DNA of 64,000 nt from Bin87 sp034421995 (lineage in GTDB: Bacteria > Chloroflexota > Dehalococcoidia > Lucifugimonadales > UBA3495): contig DAOUJY010000076.1 of the NCBI GenBank assembly GCA_034421995.1, positions 1-64,000 of the forward strand, given 5' to 3'. Position 1 is the stretch's first letter. Every line of letters begins with the position of its first letter. Below are positions 7,135-16,554 of the stretch, in pieces. Below the pieces are notes generated by a model that searched no databases, was not told the origin of the DNA, and was given only the letters and a program-made list of their open reading frames with translations. Made by a program: the position numbers and the translations under genes.

Positions 7135-8913
7135 CTATCGCGCCTGTCGCGCCGCCGGCGTGCCGTCCAGTTCAGCCGCCAGCATCGCCGCCACGTCGTC
7201 CAGCGGCAGCGCCCCCCGGTTCTCCCCGTCCCGCGTCCGCACCGCCGCCGCGTCGGCCTCAGCCTCCCGGTCACCAACCACCAGCATGTAAGGAGTTTTC
7301 TGCAACTGCGCTTGACGAATCTTCTGGTTCATCCGCTCGCTGCGGTCGTCCACTTCCACGCGGAACCCGGCATCGCGCAACTTGCCGGCCACTTGTTCCG
7401 CGTATTCGTTGTGTCGGTCAGCGATGGGGATGACCACCGCCTGCACCGGCGCCAACCACAACGGGAACGCCCCGGCGTAATGCTCCACCAGCACGCCGAA
7501 AAACCGCTCCAGCGAGCCCAGGATCGCCCGGTGCACCATATACGGCCGGGAGCGGTTGCCCTGGTCGTCCTGGAACACCAGGTCAAAGCGTTCCGGCAGG
7601 TTGAAATCAAACTGCACGGTTGTGCACTGCCATTCCCGACCCAGAGCATCCTTGATCTTGATATCTATCTTGGGACCGTAAAACGCTCCCCCACCCTCGT
7701 CGATGCCGTAGGGCAAACCTCGTGTTACGAGAGCTTGTCGCAGCGACTCCGTGGCGTGCTCCCACATCTCCGGCTCGCCCACGTATTTCTCCGGCCGGGT
7801 GGACAGCATGATGTCGTAGTCCTCGAACCCGAAGGCCGCCATGATCTCAAAGGTGAGGTCCAACACATCGCCCACTTCGTCGGCCACCTGATCGGGCAGG
7901 CAGAAAATGTGCGCGTCGTCCTGGGTGAACCCCCGCACCCGCATCAGGCCGTGCAGGACGCCGCTCCGTTCGTACCGGTACACCGTGCCCAGTTCGGCGA
8001 TGCGCAACGGCAATTCTCGATAACTCCGCAGCGCCGAACGGTAAATCTGGATGTGGAACGGACAGTTCATCGGCTTCAGGAAGTATTCCTGCTCGTCGAT
8101 CTCCATGGGCGCATACATGCTGTCCCGGTAGAAATCCAGGTGCCCGCTGGTCTGCCAGAGACGCGCTCGCCCGATGTGCGGCGAATAGACGATGTTGTAA
8201 CCCCGGCGGTAGTGAATGTCGCGCCAATAGTCCTCGATCAGGGAACGCATCACCCCACCCTTGGGGTGCCATACGATGAGGCCCGGCCCGATCTCTTCAT
8301 GGACGGTGAACAGATTCAGCTGTCGGCCAATGGTCCGGTGATCTCGCCTTTCCGCTTCCGCCAAACGCTCCAGGTGGGCTGCCAGTTCTTCTTGCGATTC
8401 AAAGGCCGTCCCATAGATGCGCTGGAGCATGGGACGGTTTTCGTCCCCCCGCCAGTATGCGCCCGCGGTATGCAGCAACTTGACCGCGGTGATGTCGCCG
8501 GTGCTGGCGACGTGCGGCCCTTGGCAAAGGTCGGTAAACTCGCCGTGGCGGTAGATGCTGAGCGTAGTCTCGTCCGGCAGGTCGTCAATGATCTCCTGCT
8601 TGTAGGGCTGGTTGACGAACATTGACTTGGCGGATTCGCGGCTCAACTCCTCCCGCAAAAACGTCGTATTGGACTTGATGGTGTCCAGCATCAACGCCTC
8701 GATCCGTTCCAGGTCCTCCGGGGTGAAGGGCCGTTCCACCTCAAAGTCATAGTAGAAACCGTCGGCGGTCGGCGGCCCGATGCCCACCTTGGCTTCGGGA
8801 AACAGTTGCATAACGGCGTCGGCCATCACATGGGCCGCCGAGTGGCGCATTCGGTGCCGCATATCCGCAACCGGGTCGTCAACGGCGTGTTCCAGGGTTC
8901 CGTGGTCCAGCAT
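7135..8913 (-). CDS. thrS: Threonine-tRNA ligase, form without the N-terminal TGS domain
   Basis: Charges tRNA-Thr with threonine in the cytosol. The 592-residue protein has the editing (tRNA_SAD) domain with HSAAHVMADAV and the FTDLCQGPH strand, the class II catalytic core (HPKGGVMRSLIEDYWR, MNCPFHIQIYRSALRSYRELPLRI, motif 3 GSLERFFGVLVEHYAGAFPLWL) and the C-terminal anticodon-binding domain. The usual 60-residue TGS domain is absent: the protein begins right before the editing domain. I use the ATG at 8913 rather than 8961, because a TATAAT box on the minus strand (8944-8949) lies between them, so the transcript probably starts after 8961. Confidence 0.95.
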   Translation of the reverse strand: MLDHGTLEHAVDDPVADMRHRMRHSAAHVMADAVMQLFPEAKVGIGPPTADGFYYDFEVERPFTPEDLERIEALMLDTIKSNTTFLREELSRESAKSMFVNQPYKQEIIDDLPDETTLSIYRHGEFTDLCQGPHVASTGDITAVKLLHTAGAYWRGDENRPMLQRIYGTAFESQEELAAHLERLAEAERRDHRTIGRQLNLFTVHEEIGPGLIVWHPKGGVMRSLIEDYWRDIHYRRGYNIVYSPHIGRARLWQTSGHLDFYRDSMYAPMEIDEQEYFLKPMNCPFHIQIYRSALRSYRELPLRIAELGTVYRYERSGVLHGLMRVRGFTQDDAHIFCLPDQVADEVGDVLDLTFEIMAAFGFEDYDIMLSTRPEKYVGEPEMWEHATESLRQALVTRGLPYGIDEGGGAFYGPKIDIKIKDALGREWQCTTVQFDFNLPERFDLVFQDDQGNRSRPYMVHRAILGSLERFFGVLVEHYAGAFPLWLAPVQAVVIPIADRHNEYAEQVAGKLRDAGFRVEVDDRSERMNQKIRQAQLQKTPYMLVVGDREAEADAAAVRTRDGENRGALPLDDVAAMLAAELDGTPAARQAR

Positions 8914-8943
8914 GGGGGTTACCTGCCCGATCAGTTTGAAACT

Positions 8944-8949
8944 AATTAT
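8944..8949 (-). promoter_or_regulatory. -10 element for thrS
   Basis: TATAAT on the minus strand, 31 bases before the chosen thrS start. No good -35 box is seen. It argues that transcription begins downstream of the alternative ATG at 8961. Confidence 0.45.
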
Positions 8950-9018
8950 AGCCGATGCCACCGGGCTGATTGCTCAGCCGAGGCCAAGGAGCGAAACGGC
9001 GATTGCGACGCATCGGCC

Positions 9019-9046
9019 TTGATGCTAATCAGCCATCTGTTATCAT
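9019..9046 (+). promoter_or_regulatory. Candidate promoter for the DEAH helicase gene
   Basis: TTGATG (9019-9024) and TATCAT (9041-9046) with a 16-base spacer lie 39 bases before the ATG at 9085, suggesting the helicase has its own promoter. Confidence 0.4.
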
Positions 9047-9084
9047 TACGCTGTCAACGAACCTGATTGCCGTTGGAGGCCACG

Positions 9085-11658
9085 ATGTTTGAATCCATAG
9101 ACCAACTCGTCGATAATCTGAATCTCAAGGTATCGGAGTGGATTACGCTCCCGGAACGTGCGGAGCATCGTTCAAGTGCGCCAACTGTTATCTCCACTGG
9201 CCCCGCTGCTGATGCTCTCACTAGCATCAATGCAGACGGTATGCTATGGAATCACCAATCACTCGCATTAGAATATTTGTGCGCTGGCGATAACGTAGTG
9301 GTGGCAACTGGCACCGCATCGGGGAAGTCGCTGATTTTTCAGCTCTACGCTTTGCATCGCCTACTCACAGATCAAAACAGCAAGGTTTTGGTTTTTTACC
9401 CGTTGCGGGCACTAACCGCAGACCAATTAGTCAGCTGGAAACGTATTGTCCAATCAGTTGGGTTGCCGCCAGAGGCAGTTGATCTCATCTATGGCGGCGT
9501 TCCCATGGAGCGGCGAGAGCAGATTCTGGAGCAAGCCCGTGTAGTACTGATGACCCCTGACGTTTGCCAAGCATGGTTCATGCGTAGCATCGGCACTGCT
9601 CCAGTCAGGCGATTTCTCGAGGGACTGACGTTGCTAATCTTGGACGAAGCACACGTCTATGAATCGGTTTTCGGAAGCAACACAGCGTTTCTGCTACGAC
9701 GTCTGCTAGCGGCCAAACGGCAAATAATACCGCAGCCTCATAGAGGCAACCAAAACCAGTTGCAGATGGTAGCGGCAACGGCGACGATTGCCGATGCCGA
9801 ACAGCATCTAGAGGGGCTAACGGGTCTTAGCTTCCAAGTCGTGGATGAGGACTCAAACGGTGCGCCCACACATCCGCGGCGGGTTTTGCACATTGAAGGG
9901 CCAGACCACGGCGCTGATGGAGAGACAGCTATCGCCAGCATCCTGTCTGGGATTTGCAGTTTGGAACAGCGCCATCGGTTTATTGCGTTCATGGATTCCC
10001 GGCAAGGTGTAGAGCGGATTGCTCGGACTGTAGGAACTGAGAGTGTTAAAGCCTACCGTAGCGGCTTTGAGGCTAGCGACAGAGCTGAAATTGAACGTTC
10101 ATTGCGCAACGGAGCACTGCGTGGTGTAGTGTCGACCTCGGCACTGGAATTGGGTATCGACATAGCGGACATGGAGATTGGCGTCAATCTGGGCGTCCCG
10201 GACTCTCGGAAACGTTTCCGCCAACGTCTTGGCCGGATTGGCCGGTCTCAGCCCGGGGTTTTCATAGTTGTCGCACCATCCAACGCCTTCAAACAGTTTG
10301 GCGAAAGCCTGCAGGATTATTACGACGGCTCAATTGAGCCATCGTACCTTTACTTGGGCAATGACTTCGTTCAATTTGCCCATGCGAGGTGCCTCAGGGA
10401 CGAAATGGAACTGATAGGCAGGGAATCCAGCGGAGCCCCGGGCGGTGCGAGATGGCCGGAAAAGTTTTCGGAAATTCTCGGATTTGCACGGGAAGGATGG
10501 CCAAGACAGTTTGACCCGGTCGCTCAAATCGGCGGGGGTTCTCCGCATATTAATTACCCTCTGCGGCAGATAGTGGATCCTAATTTTTCGCTGACCTCAG
10601 GGAGAAGCGGATTTGAAAGGGAGATTGGCAACATCGCTCACCATCAGGCCATCCGTGAGGCATATCCTGGTGGAAATTACTTGCACGCTGGACGTGCGTA
10701 TCGGGTTTCGCGGTGGGCATACGGTTTCGGAGAAGAAACTATTCGCCTTGATGAGGCTAGGAATGCAGTCCGAACTCGACCTATTTTGCGGAAGGTCATC
10801 ACGGTTGACCTTTCTCGCGATGGCATTGTTGACGGACGCATCAAAAAAAGCCAAAGTGGACTCGTTGCCGAAGTACAGATTCAGGTTAACGAAAGCGTTG
10901 AAGGATATCAGATTGGCAACAGTCAATACCGTTACCGAGACTTGCGTGTGGATAATCCGAATATGCGACGGCAACAGCGCGATTTCAGGACAACGGGCAT
11001 AATCGTGCAGATCGAAGACGAATGGTTTTCCCACGCATCCGTGCGTGGCGAAATTGCCGATGCCCTTCGCGAATTGCTATGCCGCGATAGGAGTATCGCT
11101 CCGCACGATATCGACGCTACCCATACCAATATAGCGATCAGGACAGCATCTGGGCGGCAGCACGTAACCGATGCCGTCGTCGTTTATGACAGCGTGTACG
11201 GCGGGTTGCGATTGTCAGAAAACCTGTTCACCGAATTCGAAAGGTACACTGACCAGCTGGGGCGTGCCGTTGACCTTGCTGGTAGCGACGCAATCGTGAA
11301 CGCCGAAGCCGTAGAACTGTTGCAGTCTTGGGTGCAAGGACTTGCCGATACAGACGCAGGGTCTATCGGAGCAGTCAATATCAACGTTCCTGACGGCTGG
11401 CTCCTGGTGTTCAAACCGGGTAGCGTGGTTGGTGTATTCATCAACCCCAGCTTCGTTGAAAGAGAACTGATTGAGCCGGTGTATCGTGATTTCTTTGGGA
11501 CGGGTGAGCCGCAGTTGTACTACAGCTATCGGACTGGTGGTGAACAAGTGTCGTTCACACCCCATGAGGGAATTGAAGCAGTAGGGCAAGATTGGGAATT
11601 GATTCTGTGGAATCCGAATACAGGCGCATACCAGGCTTTAGACGAACTTGAGGGATAA
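9085..11658 (+). CDS. DEAH-box superfamily 2 helicase (Hrq1/MrfA-like layout), low G+C
   Basis: An 857-residue SF2 helicase. Motif I is ATGTASGKS, motif II DEAH, motif III MVAATATIAD, motif V STSALELGIDIADME and motif VI QRLGRIGRSQPG. The order and sequence resemble the DUF1998-associated helicases Hrq1 and MrfA, which act in DNA repair. The C-terminal third (VVVYDSVYGGLRLSENLF) resembles the usual post-helicase domain, but I do not see the four-Cys cluster of MrfA. The ATG at 9085 has GGAGG 6 bases upstream. By eye the G+C is near half, far lower than the flanking thrS and prfB, with more AT-ending codons, which points to recent transfer. No methylase or nuclease partner sits beside it, so a DNA repair or defence role is open. 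Confidence 0.85.
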   Translation: MFESIDQLVDNLNLKVSEWITLPERAEHRSSAPTVISTGPAADALTSINADGMLWNHQSLALEYLCAGDNVVVATGTASGKSLIFQLYALHRLLTDQNSKVLVFYPLRALTADQLVSWKRIVQSVGLPPEAVDLIYGGVPMERREQILEQARVVLMTPDVCQAWFMRSIGTAPVRRFLEGLTLLILDEAHVYESVFGSNTAFLLRRLLAAKRQIIPQPHRGNQNQLQMVAATATIADAEQHLEGLTGLSFQVVDEDSNGAPTHPRRVLHIEGPDHGADGETAIASILSGICSLEQRHRFIAFMDSRQGVERIARTVGTESVKAYRSGFEASDRAEIERSLRNGALRGVVSTSALELGIDIADMEIGVNLGVPDSRKRFRQRLGRIGRSQPGVFIVVAPSNAFKQFGESLQDYYDGSIEPSYLYLGNDFVQFAHARCLRDEMELIGRESSGAPGGARWPEKFSEILGFAREGWPRQFDPVAQIGGGSPHINYPLRQIVDPNFSLTSGRSGFEREIGNIAHHQAIREAYPGGNYLHAGRAYRVSRWAYGFGEETIRLDEARNAVRTRPILRKVITVDLSRDGIVDGRIKKSQSGLVAEVQIQVNESVEGYQIGNSQYRYRDLRVDNPNMRRQQRDFRTTGIIVQIEDEWFSHASVRGEIADALRELLCRDRSIAPHDIDATHTNIAIRTASGRQHVTDAVVVYDSVYGGLRLSENLFTEFERYTDQLGRAVDLAGSDAIVNAEAVELLQSWVQGLADTDAGSIGAVNINVPDGWLLVFKPGSVVGVFINPSFVERELIEPVYRDFFGTGEPQLYYSYRTGGEQVSFTPHEGIEAVGQDWELILWNPNTGAYQALDELEG

Positions 11659-11735
11659 CGGCTAGGGTGGCTGCCCCTTCCTGAAGTGCCGCTCTCCTTT
11701 AGGGCTTTTGCATGGCCCCACCTTGGAGGAACCCT

Positions 11736-12843
11736 ATGGAAGAACTACGTCAGCAACTTACCGACCTGTCCATCAAGCTCGACGCCGTCGTGGAGCGTCT
11801 TTGACCTCGCCGGCCGCGAAAAATCCATCGCCGAACTGGAAACCGAGGCGGCGGCTCCCGGTTTCTGGGACGACCCGGCTCGCGCCCAACGCAAGATGCA
11901 GGAATTGGGGCAGCTGCAATCCGCCGTAGGCGGATGGCGCGGCTTGCAGTCCCAGGTGGCCGATCTGCTGGAATTGGCTGAACTCGCCATCGAGACCGAT
12001 GACGATAGTTTCGCCGACGAGTTGACCTCGGAGACCGCTGCGGTCACCGCTGCGCTCGCCCGCGCGGAAATGGCGCTTACCCTGTCGGGGCCATACGACG
12101 ACCGTCCCGCAATCCTGACCATCCACTCCGGCGCCGGCGGCACCGACTCCCACGATTGGGTCGAGATGCTGACCGGTATGTACGCCGGTTGGGCCACCGC
12201 CGGCAAAAGGTCCGTACAGGTCCTGAACACCGCCTATGGGGATGAAGCCGGCCTCCGCACCAGCACCATGGAAATCGGAGGCGAACACGCCTTCGGCTAC
12301 CTGAACGCCGAGGTCGGCGTACACCGGCTGGTGCGAATGTCTCCCTTTGACCCGGCGCGCCGCCGTCAGACGTCTTTCGCCCGGGTTGAGGTTCTGCCGG
12401 CCGTTCTCGATGGTGACACCGAGGTGGAGATAAGAGCCGAAGACCTGAAGATGGACTTTTTCCGCTCCAGCGGCCCCGGCGGTCAGAACGTGCAGAAAGT
12501 CGCGTCGGCGGTGCGACTTACCCACCTTCCTACCGGCATCGTGGTGTCATGCCAAACCGAGCGGTCCCAGCATCAAAACCGCGACTACGCCATGCGTATC
12601 CTCAAGGCCAAGTTGCTGGCCCTCCACAAGGAAGAGCGAGAAAAAGAACTGTCATCCCTGCGCGGCGAACGGGTCTCAGCCGAGTGGGGCAATCAGATCC
12701 GCAGCTACGTCCTCCACCCCTACCGGTCGGTTAAAGATCACCGGACTGACCATCAAACCGGAAACACCGACGCCGTGCTGGCCGGCGAAATCGACGATTT
12801 CATCGAAGCCTGGCTGGTCAGCAAGCTGGGTAACGAGGATTAG
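11736..12843 (+). CDS. prfB: Peptide chain release factor 2, made by programmed +1 frameshift
   Basis: RF2 ends translation at UAA and UGA. The gene begins at ATG 11736 (GGAGG upstream) with MEELRQQLTDLSIKLDAVV and meets an in-frame TGA at 11802-11804. The slip site CTT TGA C is preceded by a GGAG that can act as the internal Shine-Dalgarno. Shifting by +1 (22 codons to 11801, resume at 11803) gives DLAGREKSIAELE and a full 368-residue RF2. The stop-recognition motif SPF is in RMSPFDPARRR and the catalytic GGQ in SSGPGGQNVQK. This is the classic autoregulation: low RF2 raises frameshifting. Reading it as one frame from a start further upstream gives a wrong N-terminus. Confidence 0.96.
11799..11805 (+). 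promoter_or_regulatory. Programmed +1 frameshift site of prfB (CTTTGAC)
   Basis: CTT at 11799-11801 is followed by the in-frame stop TGA and C, the canonical RF2 slip site. GTGGAG a few bases upstream can pair with the 3' end of 16S rRNA. Confidence 0.93.
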
Positions 12844-12871
12844 CCGCATTCACGTTTCCCGTGACAAATGC

Positions 12872-12897
12872 GTAGGGGCAACCCCTGTGGTCGCCCC
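12872..12897. repeat. GTAGGGGC-type intergenic palindrome
   Basis: GTAGGGGC followed 10 bases later by a GTCGCCCC arm, between the convergent prfB and ribBA genes. It is a shorter relative of the GTAGGGGCG...CGCCCCTAC palindromes at 39230, 57170 and 59983. It may also serve as a two-way terminator. Confidence 0.5.
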
Positions 12898-12935
12898 GTC
12901 CCGGACGTATCATAAAATCGTTGCTGCGGCCCTAT

Positions 12936-14171
12936 CTACCCGGCAACGTTTGGCGGGCTAGGCTGCATCGGAGACAGCAGGTGTCCCATGCTGTCCCGCT
13001 TGGTCCTCATATACTGCTCGTTGGACTCGTTAGTCGGAACGTTCAGGCCCACCCGGTCGGTCACCTGCACGCCGAGGCCGCTGATGCCCGCCATTTTGTG
13101 GGGATTGTTGGTGACCAACCGCGCGCGGACAATGTTGAGGTCACGCATGATTTGCACCGCCAAATCGTATTTTCGCTCGTCGGGCTGGAAACCCAACGCT
13201 ACGTTGGCCTCAATGGTGTCCATCCCCTGGTCCTGCAGGGCGTAGGCCTTGATCTTGTTGTGCAGCCCAATCCCGCGACCTTCCTGGCGCAAATACAGCA
13301 ACGCGCCGGAACCGTGCTCAAACAACATCCGTATCGCCATGTCCAACTGCTGTCCACAGTCACACTTGAGGCTTCCGAAAGCGTCCCCGGTCAGGCATTC
13401 GCTGTGGACCCGCACCAGCACCTCATCGTCCTCGTTCCATTCGCCCACCACCAGCGCGGCGTGCTCCCCGCTATCTACGGCGCTTCGGTATCCGATCAGG
13501 CGAGCGACGCCATATTGCGTGGGCAACTCCGCTTCCGCAACCCTGGTGATCAGATCTTCCGTCATCCTCCGATGGGCAATCAACTGGGCGATGCTGAAGA
13601 TCTTCAGGTCGTGTTTGACGGCAAACCGCTCCAGCTCCGGCAGGCGCGCCATGGTGCCGTCTTCGTTCATAATCTCGCAGACTACGCCCGCCGGGTAGGC
13701 TCCCCCGGCTTTGCACAGATCCACTATGGCTTCAGTGTGGCCTGGGCGATTCAACACCCCGCCCGGGTCGGCCCGAAGCGGGAACATATGCCCGGGATGA
13801 ATGAAATCCGACGGTCCCGAGTCGGGGTCAATCAGCGCCCGGATGGTGGCGCTGCGGTCGTAGGCCGATATGCCGGTGGAAGTGCCCCGCTTGTAGTCCA
13901 CCGACGTAGTGAAAGCGGTGGGCTGTTCGGAACGAGAGTGGCGGCTGCGCAGCATGGGGATTTGCAACTCGTCAAGCCGTTCCCCCACCATGGGGACGCA
14001 CACCAGGCCGCGAGCGTGACTTACCATAAAGGTAACGGCTTCGGGCGTGGCGTGCTCCGCAAACAGGAACAGATCCCCCTCGTTCTCGCGCCCCTCGTCG
14101 TCAACTACGATCACGAATTTACCGGATGACAAGTCTTCAAGCGCCTCTTCAAGGCTGCATAGGGGCATCAT
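12936..14171 (-). CDS. ribBA: Bifunctional 3,4-dihydroxy-2-butanone 4-phosphate synthase / GTP cyclohydrolase II
   Basis: A 411-residue fusion that makes both early precursors of riboflavin. The RibB half (about 1-200) shows VIVVDDEGRENEGDL, the RSRHS and GHTEAIVDL motifs and ICEIM-like VVCEIMNEDG. The RibA half has the zinc site CLTGDAFGSLKCDCGQQL and YLRQEGRGIGL. The start codon overlaps the stop of the upstream ribB by four bases (ATGA), so the two are translationally coupled. It is the last gene of the rib operon. Confidence 0.95.
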   Translation of the reverse strand: MMPLCSLEEALEDLSSGKFVIVVDDEGRENEGDLFLFAEHATPEAVTFMVSHARGLVCVPMVGERLDELQIPMLRSRHSRSEQPTAFTTSVDYKRGTSTGISAYDRSATIRALIDPDSGPSDFIHPGHMFPLRADPGGVLNRPGHTEAIVDLCKAGGAYPAGVVCEIMNEDGTMARLPELERFAVKHDLKIFSIAQLIAHRRMTEDLITRVAEAELPTQYGVARLIGYRSAVDSGEHAALVVGEWNEDDEVLVRVHSECLTGDAFGSLKCDCGQQLDMAIRMLFEHGSGALLYLRQEGRGIGLHNKIKAYALQDQGMDTIEANVALGFQPDERKYDLAVQIMRDLNIVRARLVTNNPHKMAGISGLGVQVTDRVGLNVPTNESNEQYMRTKRDSMGHLLSPMQPSPPNVAG

Positions 14172-14803
14172 TCCCTTCCTTGATCAATCGGGTCGTGCTG
14201 GCGCCGGTATTCAATCAGGTCGGCGATTGACAGAATGTTCAGGGCGTGCTGCCTTGCCATGGGGATCAGGTCGGGCAGCCGCGCCATGGTCCCGTCATCT
14301 TTCATGATCTCGCAAACCACGCCGGCCGGATAAAGCTCCGCCAAACGACAGAGGTCGATAATCGCCTCCGTGTGACCAGCTCGGACCAGTACGCCGCCTT
14401 TATGATACCGCAAGGGGAAAAGATGACCGGGCTGGATGAAATCGGTCGGCTGAGCCTCCGGATCGATCAGCGCCCGGATGGTAGCCGCTCGGTCGTGGGC
14501 GGATATGCCCGTCGTGGTGTTTATGGCGTAGTCCACCGGCATGGTGAACGCAGTGGGCATCGTCGAGTCGGAATGGCGGCTGGGCAGCATGGGGATGTCC
14601 AACTCTGCCAATCGTTCCGCCAGCATGGGCATACACAACTGCCCCCGGGCGTGCGTCACCATGAAGTTGACGGCGTCCGGCGTGATGTGTTGCGCCGGCA
14701 TCACCAGATCGCCCTCGTTTTCCCGGTCCTCGTCGTCCACCACGATGAGGAACTTGCCGGCTTTCAGGTCTTCAAGACCTTTTTCGATGCTAACTAACTG
14801 CAT
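14168..14803 (-). CDS. ribB: 3,4-dihydroxy-2-butanone 4-phosphate synthase, stand-alone copy
   Basis: A 211-residue enzyme that turns ribulose 5-phosphate into formate and the four-carbon precursor of lumazine. All landmarks are present: LIVVDDEDRENEGDLV, LPSRHSDS, GHTEAIIDLC, VVCEIMKDDGTMARL. It is a close paralogue of the N-terminal half of the ribBA gene that follows directly, so the cell carries two apparently intact RibB domains side by side. Whether one is dispensable or favours a different condition cannot be told from sequence. Confidence 0.93.
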   Translation of the reverse strand: MQLVSIEKGLEDLKAGKFLIVVDDEDRENEGDLVMPAQHITPDAVNFMVTHARGQLCMPMLAERLAELDIPMLPSRHSDSTMPTAFTMPVDYAINTTTGISAHDRAATIRALIDPEAQPTDFIQPGHLFPLRYHKGGVLVRAGHTEAIIDLCRLAELYPAGVVCEIMKDDGTMARLPDLIPMARQHALNILSIADLIEYRRQHDPIDQGRE

Positions 14804-14840
14804 CTGAACTCTGCATCCGGTGGCTCGAGCACGCTCCGAG

Positions 14841-15425
14841 TCAGCTGAATCTGGCGGCCAGCAGGCTCTCCACGTATTTGGCCAAAATATCCGCTTCCAA
14901 GTTCACCCGATCGCCGATTTTCCGTTCGTGCAGGTTGGTGTTCTGCATCGTGAACGGGATTACCGAAATCGTGAATCGGTGTTCCGCCCTTTGTACCACC
15001 GTCAAGCTAATCCCGTCAACCGCGATAAACCCTTTCTCCACGATGTAGGGCGCAAGGGATCCAGGAACCTCCACCTCCATGATGTAGCAGTCCGCCTCGG
15101 GGGTGAAGCCGGTAATCGTTCCGGTGGCATCCACGTGGCCCTGCACGATGTGGCCGCCCATCCGGTCGTGGGCGGCCAAAGCTCGCTCCAGATTCACCGC
15201 GCTGCCGGCGTCCGCCTGCTCCAGGGAAGTCCGCCTGAGCGTCTCCGGCGCCAGATCCACGGCAAAACCGTCGGTTCCAAACTCCACCACCGTCAGGCAA
15301 GCGCCGTTGACGGCAATGCTGTCGCCCAGTTTCACGTCCTCCAGAACCCGACCGGCATTGATTTTCAGCCGGTAGCCGTCCAGGGCGGACACTCGTCCCA
15401 CTTCTTCCACGATTCCGGTGAACAT
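14841..15425 (-). CDS. ribE: Riboflavin synthase alpha chain
   Basis: A 194-residue protein that dismutates two 6,7-dimethyl-8-ribityllumazine molecules into riboflavin. It has the two tandem lumazine-binding barrels: the first starts MFTGIVEEVGRV with GDSIAVNGACLTV, the second GGHIVQGHVD with GISLTVV. The length is typical. It abuts ribD with no gap (stop of ribD at 15426), as expected of an operon. No lumazine synthase (ribH) is seen in the window. Confidence 0.95.
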   Translation of the reverse strand: MFTGIVEEVGRVSALDGYRLKINAGRVLEDVKLGDSIAVNGACLTVVEFGTDGFAVDLAPETLRRTSLEQADAGSAVNLERALAAHDRMGGHIVQGHVDATGTITGFTPEADCYIMEVEVPGSLAPYIVEKGFIAVDGISLTVVQRAEHRFTISVIPFTMQNTNLHERKIGDRVNLEADILAKYVESLLAARFS

Positions 15426-16553
15426 TTATGCGTCTCCCTGAGTTGGATAGCCGGTGATGAGCCAATCTTCGCCAATGGGTTCCATGCTGGTCCACTCCAG
15501 GCGCCAGGCATCGGCCATCAGGGTAGCGCCGTGGCCTTCAATAGGGGATCGAGCGCCGGCCCCGCCGATCAGCACCGGCCCCAGGAACACGTGCAACTTG
15601 TCGATCAGCCGCGCGTCCAGCATGGCGCCCAGTATTCCTCCGCCGCCTTCCACCAGCAAACTGACCACGCCTTCCGCGCCCAGGTACTCCAGCAGCGCCG
15701 ACAGGTTTACCCTCCCGTCAGTACCCGGAAAAACCTGTACCGTTGCGCCCACGTCCTCCAAAGCCGCGACCCGCGACGCGTTGGCATTTTCGATTACGGC
15801 CACCAGGGTTCGCCCCGGTTGGGAAAACATACGCGCATCGGCCGGCATTCGGGCGTTGCTGTCCACCACCACCCGCATGGGTTGGAGGTTCACCGGAAGG
15901 GTTTCCCCATCGTCGTCGCGCGCGGTTAGCTGCGGGTCGTCGGCCAGCGCGGTGCCGATACCCACCATTATGCCGTCCAGCTCCTTTCGCATCCGTTGTA
16001 CCCGAGCGCGAGCGTCCGGCCCGGTTATCCATTGCGAGTCTCCGGTCCGGGTGGCGATCTTCCCGTCCAGGCTCATGGCGAACTTCGCCACCACGTAGGG
16101 CAACCCGCTGGTCACATGCTTGGCAAAGGCTTGGTAAAGTTCGTCAGCGGCCCGATTGGGCCGGGGTTCAACCTCCACACCGGCCGCCCGCAGCGCCTCT
16201 CTCCCCCCGCCGGAAACACGCGGGTTGGGATCTTCCGCTGCGTAAACCACGCGGCTAATCCCGGCGGCGATGATGGCATCGGTGCAGGGTGGTGTCCGAC
16301 CGTGGTGGCAGCAGGGCTCGAGGGTAGTGTACAGGGTGGCCCCTTTGGCCCGGTCGCCGGCTTGCTGCAGCGCTCCGATCTCGGCGTGGCGTTGTCCGGG
16401 CGGCAGTGTGTACCCTTCCCCAACGATCTGCCCGTCGCGCTCGACCACCGCTCCAACCGCAGGATTGGGACTGGTGGAACCCAGCGCGACCCGCGCCAGG
16501 GCTAATGCGCGCTCCATTGGGTCCCGGATTTTTCGCGGATCGCCGGCGCTCAT
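15426..16553 (-). CDS. ribD: Bifunctional pyrimidine deaminase / reductase of riboflavin synthesis
   Basis: A 375-residue enzyme. The N-terminal deaminase domain has the zinc motifs RHAEIGAL and EPCCHHGRTPPCTDAI; the C-terminal reductase domain has VAKFAMSLDGKIAT, the DGIMVGIGTALADDP strand and LVEGGGGILGAML. It converts the GTP cyclohydrolase II product in two steps. The ATG at 16553 lies right after the dcd stop and gives a normal RibD N-terminus (RDPMERALALARVALG); longer readings from upstream starts overlap dcd and look unnatural. Confidence 0.93.
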   Translation of the reverse strand: MSAGDPRKIRDPMERALALARVALGSTSPNPAVGAVVERDGQIVGEGYTLPPGQRHAEIGALQQAGDRAKGATLYTTLEPCCHHGRTPPCTDAIIAAGISRVVYAAEDPNPRVSGGGREALRAAGVEVEPRPNRAADELYQAFAKHVTSGLPYVVAKFAMSLDGKIATRTGDSQWITGPDARARVQRMRKELDGIMVGIGTALADDPQLTARDDDGETLPVNLQPMRVVVDSNARMPADARMFSQPGRTLVAVIENANASRVAALEDVGATVQVFPGTDGRVNLSALLEYLGAEGVVSLLVEGGGGILGAMLDARLIDKLHVFLGPVLIGGAGARSPIEGHGATLMADAWRLEWTSMEPIGEDWLITGYPTQGDA

Positions 16554-16554
16554 G

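Noticed and set aside
11686..11802. A single-frame prfB start further upstream
   Set aside because: It gives residues unlike RF2, while the CTTTGAC slip site and the ATG at 11736 give the correct N-terminus.
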